From Primula veris (Eukaryota > Streptophyta > Magnoliopsida > Ericales > Primulaceae), in contig OY821746.1 in NCBI GenBank assembly GCA_963682055.1, forward strand, positions 26,726,481-26,790,480: a stretch of DNA of 64,000 nt, given 5' to 3'. The first letter of the stretch is position 1. Each line of letters opens with the position of its first letter. Both the position numbers and the translations under genes were made by a program. The notes beneath the pieces are model-generated. The model made no database searches, was not told where the DNA came from, and saw only the letters and a list, made by a program, of their open reading frames with translations. Positions 36,029 to 49,935 of this stretch are shown here, in pieces.

Positions 36029-38271
36029 ATGCAGGATTCTCTCCCCTCGCAACAAAACCAAGCTTCTCAGACGGGTTTAGTACGAAAGTTTGAACTAAAA
36101 ACCCTAACCCCAAACCACCCCGTAGGCTACATTGTACATGACACTCTCACGGCCTCTCCGAGAAATGATATTTCCCCCTCCGTGACCCACCAAACTACAA
36201 CATTGCCACTTGAGAAAGAGGGAGGGAAGAGGAAGAGGACGAGAAGGGCGAAATCATGCAAGGACAAAGAGCAGGCCGAGATCCAAAGGATTACTCACAT
36301 TGCGGTGGAGAGGAATCGACGGAAAATGATGAATGAGCATCTTAAAATTTTGAAGTCAGTCATGCCTGAGTCTTACATTCACAGGGTAATTTCACTCATT
36401 TCATGATATACTTAATTCTGTTAAAATACTAATTGTTGGGTGACAAGAAAAATGCAATAAATTAGTCTATGTAGGTTCACAAAGTTTAAGATGTGACGGG
36501 ATTTTTTCATGTAACAAAGGAAATTCAAATTAAGGAAACAATTCAAGTTTAGGTTTCTTTAATTAAAAACCTTCTAAATGAATCAAAAGTTAATTGATGT
36601 CCATGGATTTAGGATTATGTAAGCTTAATACCTCCATTTGGTTAGTCTAACACATTCCACCAGTTCACTTATGTATCTATATATGTACTATAAAACTGTA
36701 ATTCATCCACTTAAGTACCAACACTCTCCTCTTTAGAGCAAGATTTTTAGATACACCATCGAATTTATTTCATTTTTATTTTTCCTCAGGGTGATCAAGC
36801 TTCTATAGTAGGTGGAGCCATAGAATATGTCAAAGCACTCGAACACCTCCTTCAAACCCTAGAGGTCCAAAAACTCCTAGTCGCTACTGCCTCAACAGTC
36901 GACCAGCTTATCCCGCCATCACCATCCTTTTCCCAATTCTTCTCATACCCTCAGTACACGTTCACCACCGAGGAAAACAATGCCGGCGACAATAATAGCA
37001 ACATAAATACGGATAACTGTATGGTAACCGACAACAATTACAACTACACCACTACATCATCGTCAACAAGGAGCAATGATGTGGCAGATATAGAGGTTAG
37101 TTTGATTGAGACACGTGCTAATGTTAGAATCTTTTCACGGAGAAACTTTTTGCAGCTCTCGAAATTGGCCGCATGCTTCCAATCTATCTCCCTCTCTATA
37201 CTACACCTCAATGTGACCACACTGGACCCTATGGTCCTCTACTCAATCAGTGCCAAGGTAATCTCTTTTAAGTCTTTATATTATGTGCTTAGTTAAATAG
37301 AAGATTGAATGAAATTCTCCCAGGTGCCCGTGCCTATACTTTCAATTGAAATAGTACTAATGTTACTGAAAACTTGTGAAAATAACTAAGCCTTTTTCCT
37401 TGATTGAGAAATCTTACATGATTCTAGTTATATACCAAATATTACCTATTTACATGTATCTAAATGTTGGATACCTATTTTTTTTGCTGAAAATTTGTGT
37501 AGCCTTGTAAGCCTGGACGCCAAGGTACTTTTACAACTACAGCATCCGCATCAGTTTCTTTATCTATTTCCTCATTTTTGAGGTGAAAAACTAACTTTTA
37601 AATGTTTAAGTAATAATTTTGCATTTGTATAAAAAATCAGCTTCCCTATCATCTTACTCATATTAATTTCTTAATATATTTTCTCTCTTCTAGACTTTAC
37701 TAATAATAAATTTTGTACAATACATATTTTTATGAGTGATAAAGGACAGGCATTGAATGAATATTATTATATATCTATAGGGGAAGTTGATGCTCTCATA
37801 TATTTGAGGGATATTGAAAGATATTAGCAAGTCCCTCAAAATATAAGATAATGCTAGGGACATTGATGTGAGCCCATTTTTGTGAAGTAGAGTTAAGTTT
37901 GAGGAAAATGGGATCATTTGATTACACTGATGTACTTGCTAGGCAATGCTTTAAAAAAGCGAAAACGTAGCTAAATTGTTGCTATTGGAGCTTCACTAAA
38001 GAAAAACATAAAAAGCATAAGCTTTATTGGTGCAAAAGGTAAGAAAACGAGATTTTTCAGCTTTTTCAAACTTTAGTCGAGCTTCTTATCAATCTTTAAA
38101 TCGAGTTTTTTTAGTTTTGAATCGAGCTTCTCAAAACAGTGTTTGTAGAACTAAAAGTATGCTAACTTATTGCAGGTTGAAGAAGAGTGCCAACTCAGCT
38201 CAGCGGATGAAATAGCAGCCAAAGTTCACCTCATGCTTAGAAAAAGAGAGGATGAAAGTTCTCTATGTTGA
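36029..38271 (+). CDS. Group Ia bHLH transcription factor (bHLH94/96/71-like)
   Basis: Three exons: 36029-36385, 36790-37257 and 38176-38271, all phase 0 with GT-AG borders, giving 306 residues. A basic stretch KRKRTRRAK at 67-75 is a probable nuclear signal. The bHLH domain is at about 87-140: basic region [17 protein letters not shown] with the His-Glu-Arg set that reads E-boxes, then the loop at the exon 1/2 junction and helix 2 ([21 protein letters not shown]). An Asn/Ser/Thr-rich linker follows. The C-terminal ACT-like fold is at about 218-300 ([48 protein letters not shown]). This is the architecture of the group that also contains SPCH/MUTE/FAMA; the sequence looks closer to bHLH71/94/96 than to the stomatal three. 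A stop lies upstream of the chosen ATG in frame. Confidence 0.88.
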
Positions 38272-39134
38272 TTACCTATAGCACCCCTGTTTTGCCATGT
38301 AATTACTATGCACAATATGGCCTCTTTTGTGTAAATGCTTCTACTTGTAATGTTAGAAATAGTGGTACTATGGATTAACAGCTGAGAAGATCTTTCAGGC
38401 CTCTAAAAAAATGTTCGTTCTTAAAATGTAGAAGATAATATGTTGAAGTACATGTACAACACTCAAATCCTAGTTAAGTTTTATTATGCAGCAATCCTGA
38501 AATCTGAGTAGGGTTCGAGTTAAGCTCTTAAAAGGTGCTGGATTGGAGTTCTTAAACAGCTTACAACTACTTGCAAATAGTCTTCTACAACACATGCCTT
38601 AATAATACATTTTGAAACTATAACTATCTTTGATATGCAGATTAAACAAAGAGAGGGTGCATAACAAATATTGATCATATTTCTATTCATAGACTTCTTA
38701 AAAACAAACAAATAAAAGAGAAGTATGTAACATCTGTGATATAAACTTTGAAATGTCTTTTGAAGAGGGGAAAGGAAACCAAAGTATAAACCCGCGGAAT
38801 GAGAATATATACACACACATGCATGGTAAACAAGAAGAAAGAGAGTTGAGGAGGGGAAACGATAAATTCTGTTTCAGAAAACCACTATTATCTCTTTGGA
38901 GAACAGAAACTCCTAAATAGAACTGGATACCAATATTAATTACTCAAATTTAGTATCAAATTTCTCCATGTTACTTCTTTCATAACTTCTTTTATAAGCC
39001 AATATATACCTCTTTTTCTCCATATGACTTCATTTATAACTTCAAATTTTGAATTTTGGTGGTGAGTTGAGTATCCTACTGCCTTTACCATAGGACCAGT
39101 TTTCATGGAAATACATTTCCAATCACATGAGGTA
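38272..39134. other. Convergent 3' region between bHLH and ATL genes
   Basis: The two genes are convergent, so this holds both 3' UTRs. No other gene. The minus-strand open frame at 38520-38816 has no recognisable feature. Confidence 0.6.
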
Positions 39135-40121
39135 TCACTTAGTTTCTTTATTCCGTTTAGCAAGCAAGAATGTCCCGCTCGAATAAGATCTTTTCATCGA
39201 AAGGGGACTATTTGTGCAGCTAAACTTTTTCGATGATCCAATATCATCGTTTGGTAAACCATTGCTTTCACCTTTAAAATCCACATCTTGCTTTAGGAGT
39301 AGCACATCGACAATTGAGAGCCTTTGTCCATAATCAAAATCCATTGACACTGATCTTCTAACTTGCCTAAATTTCCCATCTCTAATCTCGATTAGGATGT
39401 CTTTATCTTCTTCCTTCGAATCTTTGCCGTTTTGCGAAGTTTCTTCTTCTCTAAGAGTACCTGTCTCTATATCTTCAGTAAAATCCTGATCTTGGCCGAT
39501 TTGTGATACAGTCTCAATGTTAAGAGGCAATGGTGGCAGTGGGGGACCAGTGGAAACTATATTAGCGCGACAAAGGGGACAATTCGAGTGAGACTTAAGC
39601 CAAGTGTCTATACAAGCAACATGAAAAGCATGGCTACATTTTGGTAAAAGCCTTAAGCTTTCATCGTCTTCAAACTCACTTAAGCAAACAGAACAAACAG
39701 TCCCTTCGATCAAACCATGTCCCCTTTTGTACTTCCAAACAGTAATCGACTTGATTAAGGCTTCATCTAATCCGTTATTAACCTCATGCCACAGCTCTAG
39801 GCCTGAAGGGTCCACGTTATTTTCTAAATCCTCATTTTGGTCGTGATTTTGTCTTCTTCCTAAGGAACTATTGTTTCTGAAATATTTAGAAACTATAGCG
39901 TAGTAGCAAACAAGAAGAAAAGCGCTGGCTAATATCCCGATTATCACAATAATAAGAGGGGAGAAATTAGGACCCGTGTCTTCGGATGGGAATTCTACAG
40001 AAGGTGGAGGGGGAAATATTATGTAACACCTTTGTGGACAATTTAAGCTACAAAAGCTTTGTGAACAATCTTTGCTGTTTAGAAATGGCACCCAAGGTTT
40101 TGGGTTAACCAAGGATCCCAT
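39135..40121 (-). CDS. ATL-family RING-H2 E3 ubiquitin ligase
   Basis: A single coding exon of 328 residues. The start is the ATG at 40121; the frame is closed by a stop 21 bases upstream, next to a likely 5'-UTR splice acceptor (CCACAG|GTGATA). A Cys-rich lumenal N-terminus ([15 protein letters not shown]) and Pro-rich stretch precede a membrane helix at about 55-79. The GLD motif is at 117-119. The RING-H2 domain is at 143-184 ([30 protein letters not shown]) with all eight metal ligands and the usual Leu-Pro and Trp. The long Ser/acidic tail carries clade-like blocks ([20 protein letters not shown]). It matches the ATL13/51/52-type group of membrane ubiquitin ligases. Not a close duplicate of the ligase at 26392. 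Confidence 0.92.
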   Translation of the reverse strand: MGSLVNPKPWVPFLNSKDCSQSFCSLNCPQRCYIIFPPPPSVEFPSEDTGPNFSPLIIVIIGILASAFLLVCYYAIVSKYFRNNSSLGRRQNHDQNEDLENNVDPSGLELWHEVNNGLDEALIKSITVWKYKRGHGLIEGTVCSVCLSEFEDDESLRLLPKCSHAFHVACIDTWLKSHSNCPLCRANIVSTGPPLPPLPLNIETVSQIGQDQDFTEDIETGTLREEETSQNGKDSKEEDKDILIEIRDGKFRQVRRSVSMDFDYGQRLSIVDVLLLKQDVDFKGESNGLPNDDIGSSKKFSCTNSPLSMKRSYSSGTFLLAKRNKETK

Positions 40122-43100
40122 TGCAGCCAAAATAGTATATCACCTGTGGAAATTTGAATTGTTTTCGAAGACAGAGAAGGAGTACTAGATTCAGAATGGA
40201 CAAGCACCTGTTAAACTTAATTTTTATACGGAAAAAATAAATTGAAAAGAATATGAAGGCAAATTGCAATTTGAAAAGCTGAACTTGAGAACTGGAATCT
40301 GTCTACTAGTGACTTGATGAACTTTTGTTGAAGAGAAATCACCAATGAAACAAAGAGGAAAAGAGGGTAACTGAAAAGAGAGAGCTGACAAAAAGTCGCA
40401 AAGGGTTTTTGATTTGTATAGCATTCCACCTATTTATCTCCCAAGCTTCAAGACTTTTATCAGGAAAAAAATATAAACAGTAACCAATGATGGGAAGTTT
40501 AAAAATACTATTAAAAAATTAAAATGGAACATGGATCTCGAAGAAGCTAGCAGAATGATATTTCTTCGAGAGAGTGAGAGAGAAGGAATATTACCTAAAC
40601 AGCAAATAAACAATAGCAAGACTAGTGTGGTCTTTCTTTCCCTCTTTTTTGATTTGTTTTTTAAGTACAATCCCTTTTCTCTAGTAGTAGTTGTTTTCTT
40701 TCCTTGTTCTCCTTTTTTTCTTTGCTTTAACTTTGGCTTTTCTCAGAGATACTAATTGTTTGTTGACTAAGAGACTGTTTTGTTAGTTGAGAGTTTATTG
40801 CTGTCATCAATGCCTTCAATTATTGTTTAAGTCATGTTCTTTGAAGTAGTACTCTTTTAAGCTAAGAAGCTGGATTATTACAGGCCAAGAAAACGATTGG
40901 TTTATTGGACTTGAAACTTAAAAAAAAAAACCAGAAAACCACAAGTTCAGCTTTTAAGTTTTTCCGACCAAATACTGTAACTTATAAATAATAACAAAAA
41001 CTTAAATCACTTGAGCTAGCAGCAATGGTCAACCAAGCCTTACACTAGGACAAACTTAATAATTTAATTATTAAGTTTTAGGTGAAGAGTCAGCACCCCA
41101 CTATCAACTAAGGTCTACCAATTCCTTGAGTGAAATGAAATGAAAAGGATAAAGGAAAAGAAGCATTTTCTTTTTTTCTAATGAAGTATACATGGGGCTT
41201 GTTTGACAAGAACAATGGAATACACAGATCAAGTAGTAGGAGTTTTTAGCAATTTATGGGACTTGAGAGTAAAAGATTAATGACTTAAGCATACCAATGG
41301 GGTCTTTTCAAGATTATAAAGAAGGCTAGATTGATTCTTTTTGATAAAAGCAAAGAAAAGAAAGAATATAAGGCAAACAGTAATGCGCAAACACGTAAAA
41401 AGGATTATAATCAGGAAAACACAAAAGAGATACATGATTTGATAGATATTGAGAGGCGAATATGCCCATTACCAACACAAAATGAGTGCCTTGTAGGAAT
41501 GTTACTGAAACAAAGTACCACGATGGCAATATATGTTCCGTGTCTTCGAAATCGACTGTTTCATGTAGTTCCTAATGTTGACCAAAACTCTTTCATCCCA
41601 CTGGTGGGTTGTTTTAGCTGTAGTTTAAAAACAAACAAGATGACTCTTTGGAGCCAGAGAAAGCTGGATTAATTTGACTTAAGCTTTTCCAAGTCAAAAA
41701 ATTAAAACAAATCAGCTTTTTAAGCTTTTCAACCAATTGCAGAACAACTTATAAACAAAAAAGAAATTAAATTGGCTTAAAAGCTGCAGTCAAACATGCT
41801 CCGCTACCTCAAACATGACAGTAAAGATGTAGTCAACACCCGTAAGAGAGTGAACAAAACAAGATTGCCATAAAATATTTACAAGATCAAAAAAGCAACA
41901 CATTCAAGAAAAAAATGTGAAGAACTCAAGTCTTTAAAGAACTTTTCTTTTCTCAAGAGTTAAAATGAGATCAAGTAAACAAGTTATGATAATTAAGATG
42001 TAGACTTTCTGCAAGACTTAGATATGTCTCTATTTCTCCCACCACCACCTTCAACTGTTGTTCCAACTTTTCCTAACCTATCGTCACTTCTTGTTGTTTT
42101 CTATTTCATATATCTAATTATGCACATAGTATTAAATTCATCTATGAACATCCATTTTTAAAAGTTTAATTGAAACATATGATCTAAGAGAACAAAATGG
42201 CCACAATACATTTCATACAATGTTTTTTGTTCTTATTTCATAGCAATTTAATGGCAATTACAACATCTTCACATTCGTATAGTATTACCGTATTACATAT
42301 CGAGAAAAACATATTGTTCGACTGTAACTTACTGATGATATATACACATAACCAAAATTGCGTTCGGCATATAAATACAAAAATTAGGATAAAGAGTGTC
42401 TTTCTTAGAGGTTAGAAAACAACTTGTATTATTTTAAGATATACGCTCAATTTTTCCTGAATTTTATACAAGCAATACCCTTACAAAAGCTGAGAAGACC
42501 ATTCTAAACTTGTAACAAATATAATAATAAAAGATAAAATGATTAAATTATGCGGTGACTGCACATTAGATTTTGATATATCATTATATGGATTACTGTA
42601 TAAGGATGCTAGGTACTAGACTGGTTCCTTCCTCTCTTAGACGGTCACTTACTTCATCGGGTATTAATTCTACAATTAGGAACACGGAACATATCAAATA
42701 GATTAAGCTAAGCTTAAAGGATAATTTAATTGCCTTAGTTACTACTTCTATGGCAAACATAAATATATAAGAACTCTCGAACAGAAACAAAATTTATAAT
42801 GTGAGGCCAAAATAAAATCATAGATGTATTTTAACCAAACAATGCCAAATATGATACAGTACATTATACGTACCCAACGAATATACCAATTGTAGGTCTG
42901 AAAATGAATGATCTTCCAAAAAGAAACTCTTATTCCAACTTAAACATAATAGCATCCAAGAGCATAATGTGTTTGCGATTTTATCTATATTATATTATAT
43001 TATATTATCGGCACTAAATTTTTTTGATAGAGCCGAAGAAATATTAAGTTATTAAATGTACGTCAGCACAATTGGGAGAGCAGCTTCATGTTGAAAACCT

Positions 43101-43609
43101 TCAAATAGAGTTCCTTTCATGTTTACCTTATGTAGCCCGAATGCCTAATATGAACCGTGTCTCAGGCAATTAAAGGTTTTGAGAACAATCAACTATTTTC
43201 AACGGAAAATGGAATATAAGCATAAAAAGTATCCGCCAAGACTATATTAGAGCAAACAGTCTTTAGCCCGCTTTGTAACCAAGAAAGTTATTGTCTTAAA
43301 CGCACGACCAATATGTTCAACACAATCAGAAGATTTAAAACACTAGACAAATGTGTATTCTTAAAACAAGGAACTTTACAGACTACGATGCAAACATAGA
43401 AAAATGCAGTCAAATATGTAATACAATAACAACTATATCTATTCACTTCACCTGCCAGCTTTATCAAATCAAAATACAGAAGAGCAGGGAGACTCAGGTG
43501 AACTTCTTTATTTTCTGTAGACAGCTGTAAGAAATTTGAGTTGAGAAGAAATTTCACCTTTTAGATCAGAAATCCGCTAATACACTGGCCATAAAATGTG
43601 TTATACAAA
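40122..43609. other. Promoter of the ATL gene and gene-free interval
   Basis: The ATL 5' UTR, probably with one intron, lies just right of 40121. A TATA-like GATAAATAGG (minus strand) sits at about 40428-40437. The rest has no supportable gene. Stretches near 40910-41010 and 41650-41800 look like eroded hAT-type MITE ends (repeated AAAAGCTT/AAGCTTTT with CAAACATGCTCCGC). The short open frames here lack family signatures. Confidence 0.5.
40428..40437 (-). promoter_or_regulatory. TATA-like box of the 39135-40121 ATL gene
   Basis: The minus strand reads GAGATAAATAGGTGG here, about 300 bases upstream of the start codon. That fits a spliced 5' leader ending at the CCACAG acceptor near 40143. Position and motif are the only support. 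Confidence 0.35.
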
Positions 43610-46600
43610 TTACAATGATTGAGTTTCTTCTGGAACTACTTCTTCTTTCACATCTTCTTTCGCATCTGAAATGTCGCTGAATTTCAAACGAACTGGCCGC
43701 CCTAATATTTCCTGATAAGAAAGGTTAACATGGTCAAAGATCCCAGCTGATCTTCATGCTATTTAGCCATATGTGATTTGAGTTAACGCTTAGCAAAATT
43801 ATATATCAAAAATACTGATAATAATCAAGATGTTGTGGTTTCGTGCTTTTTTTTGTCATGATATTTTTTTTATTTAGCAAAATAGAATGCATTGTTTTTT
43901 TTTATGAGTTTAAGATAAGAATGGATGGCGTGTAGAAGTTCCTCGTTTCGAGATGGCATGATTTCTCAAATGGTTTCATATAGCCGACATAATTTTCTTG
44001 GGATTAAGGCTCAGTTTGATGATGATGATGATGACCGAAGTAGAATGCACCCTTCATTAAATTTATCTCTGAATCTTCCAGTATAAGTAAGCTCTAAAAT
44101 TCCGGTTCTGAGTTTTATAAAAGTTCTATAACTCTTTCAGGATATGAGGTTTTCTTTCATTAACACAAAGGTAAATGAGTTTTTGTAGACCAAAAAGCAG
44201 TTATATGATCTGTTAAACAAAGTTGTTACATCTGGATTTTCAAGAACTTCCCTATTAAGCGATTCGCAAAGTGTTGCTCTTAAAGGTTGATAGTGAGGCT
44301 AGTTCCTGAAATGTATATTTCATAGGCAAATTATTGTTACAATTATGGTACAATACGTGAGGATCAAAGTCCACATTTCTCTTTAACGAGTGCTATTTAC
44401 ACAGATAGACCCATACCCAGATGCCTTATGTGACAGTGGACCCTAGATATATTTCTTTACACTGATAAATTTGCTATTTAGAAAATCTTGTCGGGCCCTC
44501 TGCAATCTAAGCCAATCTTTGAAAGGATCTATATTTAGAACTATGTCGAACTACACCGGAGAAAGTTACCTCTAAACAATCACAAATGTTGAAAAGATAA
44601 CGAAAAGTTTATAAAAATAGCACACACACCTTTCCGTCTAAAGAAGATAATGCCCTCTCAGCTTCGTCTTTCGTGGCAAATGAGACAAAACCATATCCCG
44701 CAGATTTTCCGGTAGGGCTATCGAATACAACCCTAGCTGAGACAGGGTTATGATCAGCACTGAAAAATACTTTGAGGTTATTCGACCTTACTTTCCATGC
44801 TAGATTCGATACATATAACTTATGGCGTGTCTCTCCTGGTTGGGGACCTGAAACTTGAGGGACTTTCGGTTTCTTTAAGCTCTTCGCCAACTCGACTCTA
44901 ATTATCCTCCCCAATAATTCCTGTAGAAATTGATTTTAAGTTGACATAGACATGGGAAATGAATAAAATTTCGACCTTCATTCTGATTTCCTACCTTATG
45001 TGCTGTAAATGAGTACAGGCTAAGACTTGATCCAAAAGTAACCAAATCAATGGATCATAACATTTGTTAAGCTAGTCAAATTAAAGCATGATAAAGGGTT
45101 AATTCCAGTTTTGGACTTTGGTTCCTAATCAATGCTCCCTATAATCTTTAAAAATCTAACGGAATAACTAATGACGTTTGGCCTAGGTACGAAAAATGCC
45201 CAATTCGTGAGTTTCAAGGAATAATCTTGTGTAATACGTAAATACAGGGACAAATATTATCGACTTAGGGACTAGATATGACAATAACCTGAAAATTTTC
45301 TCTGCATAAAAGAACGTAGACAGTGCAAACATAAAACAAAACCTGAAGATTCTGATAAATTTGAAGAGACCAGCTTAAGTCAGAAACAAACATCTTATAG
45401 TACTTAGGTTTTCTAATAATGATTCTTTTTTTTTTATCCCTAATACTACGAACAACTACCAACGAAGAATTAATTATTCTCTAAACATAAATCCCAACAT
45501 TTCCGATTTCAGTCATGCATACTGATAAGAACATATTTTTCTTTGTGCTATATGCCTTAAAAGTACCAATCCTTACTATTTTGGATTTCCTTTTCCCTAA
45601 GAAAGATGTGGTCATTACATTCTCAATCATGCTTCATAATATATGACAATGAAATCATAGCATGAGGGTCATCATCGTAAGCATGCATTTACCTCTTGAT
45701 AAGTGAAAAAGAGCGTTTGCACATAAAGTGATGTGTAATGGGAAGCTTGATTGAGCTCGAGTGTCAATTAAAGTCAGCTACATTCATTGGTTATAATCCA
45801 ACTTAATCCCTTGTTTGTTTCTGTACTAACATTCTACACTACTGTACTCAAACATTGGACTAAATTTGTCTGAGGAACGGTAGAGCAACTAGTCCATAGT
45901 CAGCTTCTATTGTACAAAAAAATATTCACCCCGTTTACGATTGAAAATATAGTAAGTTAGTAAACAGGACCATAGTTGGGGATCACGACCTCACTAGATT
46001 GAGATTATAAGTTTATAATAGATAACCAACTAGATAATTAAGGCAACTAAACTAACCTAGCAAAAAGAAATTGGCCGGTTCATTTAAGGTTCAGAAAAAC
46101 TGGGTTTGCGCACCATAGAACATTATAGCTTTCCAACGCCAGAAAATGAAAAACACTTGGAATTTAAACTAGCAGAATACCTTATAAGCAAATAAGGCAA
46201 AGAAAAGTTTAGCTGCAATCAAAAAAGGCTTAGAGTAGTTATCTTACATGAGTGTCAAACTTATCTATTACCGCCTGAGCTTCATCACCACTTCCCATAG
46301 TGATAAATGCAAATCCTCTACTCTTTCCATTCTTCTGCTTTATAATCTATATAAAAACCCAAATACTGTATTAAAATGGGCAAACACTAAGCCTGCAAAA
46401 TTCAACCCGTTCTTGTTTATGTATATAACCTTATTTAGAATTAAGTCATTTTTTTTTTGCAAACAAACTTAATAAATCATCTGGCATTCTAATTTATCAC
46501 TTCCGCATAATTACAAAATGGCATGCTGTTCCATTTTGGGTTAAAAATAATTTAAAAATCGTCAATCTTTTCAAAATCCACGCACCATAAAAAAGCATTT

Positions 46601-47748
46601 CCTAGAAAAGGTCCAGTCTAGCATAACCAATATCTCTTAGTGGAAAGCACCCAATTATATGAGAAACTAGTGCTTTGTACCATAACACGTTAACAAGTTT
46701 TTACAAATAACATTATTATTTTGATTTCTGCCAAAAGGAACCTAACAAATTATCCAGCAATATCTATTAACCATTTCCGTCCTATTATAAAATGACTCGA
46801 CTTTGCTGTTGACAGCCAATTTCAGATAAAAAGAATTATGACCGTACTCTCTTTCAATATCTACCAATTGCAAAAGGATATTTTATCAAAACAACCGACA
46901 ACACAAAGATTCGTGCGTATTATACGTGGCACCAAACCATTTTGGGCTCAGAGACTTCATAGTTATCACAAAAATGCAGAGGAAAATAATAAACCAAAAT
47001 GACCTTGAATGCAGTTTGGAAACACTAATTATAGTTGCTAGGAGGGGAAACGGAATTCAAAACTCGATAAAAGCTCAATTCAAAGCTTATAAAAGCTCGC
47101 TTTTCCGCCTTTTCGTCCTGCTGAAAGCTTACACTTTTAGCATATCTCCTACAAAAATGATTTAGTTAACGCTTTTTAAAACACTGCACTAGACCGACAT
47201 GGTTCATAGTTAGAATTCAGATAGAAAATGATTCTCATGGCAAAAGATCAAGTTACTAGAAGATTCACCAAACACACACACATATATATATAAATGCGAA
47301 AACTTAGTTAAAAGCGTTTTTTTGCAAGAGCTACGCTAAAAAGTGAATCCAGCTTTTTCACTAAGAAGCCAGTTTATAGAACATATATACATATGAATTA
47401 TGATTATATAAATACCTCAACATCTGAGACAGTTCCACATTCACCAAAAACATTCTTTATATCAACAACAGAGTAAGACCAAGGCAAATTCACCACAAAT
47501 AGCTTCCTTTTCAAATTCTCTTTCTGGGTTTCATCCTCCACACTAACCTCTTCCTTCACAACCGAACAAATTTTAAATCCTTTTTCTTCATTTTCTTTAC
47601 TGTGAAAAAATGAATATTTTTTAACGCGAAAACTCGGGTGTAAAGAGGAAATGCGTAGAGTGAGTGAGGAAGTAGTTTTAGGGCATGTTGGAGAAGAGAG
47701 AAAGAGAGGAGAGGTGAGAGAGAAGGATGTTATGTGAAGAGCCGCCAT
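43610..47748 (-). CDS. Chloroplast ribonucleoprotein with two RRMs
   Basis: Four exons, 47748-47416, 46346-46248, 44920-44630 and 43711-43610, all phase 0 with GT-AG borders, giving 274 residues. The first about 60 residues are Ser/Thr/Leu-rich with few acids, typical of a plastid transit peptide (MAALHITSFSLTSPLF). A short acidic stretch follows (EEVSVEDETQ). RRM1 is at about 81-157: RNP2 LFVVNL, RNP1 RGFAFITM, with exon joins inside the fold. RRM2 is at about 177-254: RNP2 LYVSNL, RNP1 AGYGFVSF. The tail is acidic (DVKEEVVPEETQS). This is the plan of the nuclear-encoded cpRNP family (28-33 kDa) that stabilises and helps edit and process chloroplast mRNAs. The acidic linker is shorter than in CP29/CP31, so I do not name the orthologue. 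It is complete. Confidence 0.9.
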
Positions 47749-48370
47749 TGTTGTGGTGTTTGAGCTCGAGGGTGGAGTGTTTTGTTAAGATTGTGTTAGT
47801 GTGGGTTGTTTTGTAATTTATGAGTTCTATTGCAGATAATGTTCCGTAAGGTTTACGATTCGGTTACATGTATCAAACCTACCAAATTTCGTCAAATCAG
47901 GACTAACAACATAAATGGACGAAATTGCAGTCAGTATATCTCATATTTGGTGATGAATTTTTTACGTATATTGATAAAAATACACTTACCATGTGATAGT
48001 CAAGAAAATATGAGTGTAATTTTATCATTTGGTTTAACGGTATGTCCTCAAATGTGACAAATTTCATAATTTGATAACTCAATTGTTAAAATTAATAGTG
48101 CAGTATCAAAATAGTTAAACACCGATACTACAATACATTAAACGTATTTTTTCACAGCTTTTGTTTTGTAATTTTAGTTTATAACTATGTTGGTGTTGGA
48201 ACCCCTCTAGATTTCTAATCAGATATTGGATTTTTTTTTTTTTGAAAGCAAGATACTGGCGTTTGGTAGTATATAATTAACGGGAAAAATAAACTTAAGT
48301 ACAGCAACCGCAAGTTAACGAATTTTTTTTATGGAACTATAACAATTTAAATACTAAACTTTTTTTTTTA
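47749..48370. other. Promoter of cpRNP gene and MITE family copy 2
   Basis: The cpRNP promoter must lie just right of 47748. From about 47840 to 48165 is the second copy of the dispersed family at 3629-3950; its right end TACTACAATACATTAAACGT is the complement of the other copy's left terminus. Insertion of this element within about 100-400 bp of the start codon puts it in the promoter. Confidence 0.55.
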
Positions 48371-48593
48371 TATTCCTTCCGTTCCAAATTATAAGTAACA
48401 ATGAAATACGTGTAAAATTCGTGCACTTTAAATATTGGAATTGTAAATTTCAAAAATTATTCATATAATTTAGTATGTTAACTATGTGACCAACTTTTAA
48501 AATTTACGATTTCGATATTTAAATAATACAAAATTTGTATTGCAAAATTGCACGTATCGCTATTCTTTCTTATAAATTAGGACGAAGGGAGTA
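48371..48593. mobile_element. Stowaway-type MITE
   Basis: The left end TTCCTTCCGTTCCAAATTAT and the right end read in reverse, ACTCCCTTCGTCCTAATTTAT, form Stowaway inverted termini with TA on both sides. The ends continue in parallel (ATAAGTAACAATG versus ATAAGAAAGAATAG). About 220 bp, noncoding. Confidence 0.75.
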
Positions 48594-49104
48594 TAAAAAA
48601 TAAGATATTTCCAGATGAATCGATCATAATTGTGTCGCTACTACGATTGCCAGAAATCTAATGACCTACTTGATAAGAGTATGTAACTTGTGAACCCCAT
48701 AAATATTGTGTTTGGTAATACAATTGAACTCCGAACTACATGGTCTGTCAGGACGTCGAATGATGCCGAATGAAGGTATTTTCGATACCTTAGGCCTCAC
48801 TTGATCCGGATTGTGACCATGATTTAAAGTGAAAATCGGGATTAACAATCCCTGCATAATTGGACTAATCTAATACCATATCGTCATGATATTGCAAATA
48901 CACCAAAAAATACGTCATTTGTAGTCCGGTAGTTATTAGTAATGTGGTTGTAATCTATGCAACCAAAAACATCATGGGCCCGGTAGAACTTTCAGTCCGA
49001 TCCTCATTTTCGAATAATGTAATCAAACAAGGCCAGGGTGGTAGAATTGGATCTCTATCTATTATAATTATAATAAGTAAACTCATAAGTTGGATGAGAC
49101 TACT
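48594..49104. other. Gene-free interval
   Basis: AT-rich sequence with no gene or clear repeat. Short open frames on both strands show no family features. Confidence 0.5.
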
Positions 49105-49935
49105 AGTGTTGTTTGGAAATCAAGTGCTTCCCTAAAAAGTGTTGTCTGGAAAAGTACTGTTGAAAAGTGACTTATATAAAAAGTATTTTAGAAAAAATTA
49201 GCATCCGGTGGAAAAGTGCTTTTGATTTTTATAAGTTTTGTCTGCGTTTGATATGTATAAGTTCGAAATGACTTAATAGCACAATAATTCATATACTACG
49301 AAAACACACATAAAAATATACTAATAAATTTTGTATCACTTTAAAAACCAAATATTTATAAACAATTACAAAAATAAAAAAATATCGATAAAAACATTAT
49401 TGCTAAATAAATATGCAAAAACAAACTACTGCGAACAATAATTTTATTTTAAAAAACAATTTTAACAATTGTTATAGGATGCAAGAATAGAATTTGCAAT
49501 TGCAGCGGTGGAAAAGAATCTGATGGAGGTCATCTCCTCTTTATAAGATCTACGAAATTCAACACCACGCCGAAAAAGACACGGTAACTTTGTGTGTGTG
49601 AGAAGATAACTACTGATTTATAAAGATAGAGGGGAAAATTTTAAGAATAGATTAAGGATTGAGACCAGATAAAGAGAAATTTTACCTGAGGAGAGAGAAA
49701 ATAGTTCTATTAGTATAAGAGAGAGAAAGAGAGAAAATGACACACTGTATTTTTCATTTTGACTTTACGAGAAAGTCTATTTTCAGAAGTGTCAAAAAAC
49801 AACTTCTCCCAACTGGGCTTCTAATGCTCCGAACTTTTTGGGAAGTGGGTTGCTTTTACTTACCAAACACTCATAATTTTGCTAGATGAGCTTCTGGACC
49901 TAAGAAGTGCTTCCAATCTGTCCGTCAAACACACC
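49105..49935. mobile_element. Probable hAT-like non-autonomous element
   Basis: Opens GTGTTGTTTGGAAATCAAGTG and closes with a sequence whose complement starts GGGTGTGTTTGACGGACAG. Both ends continue into AAGTGCTTC-type phrases, so they form degenerate inverted termini. About 830 bp, noncoding; boundaries approximate. Confidence 0.42.
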
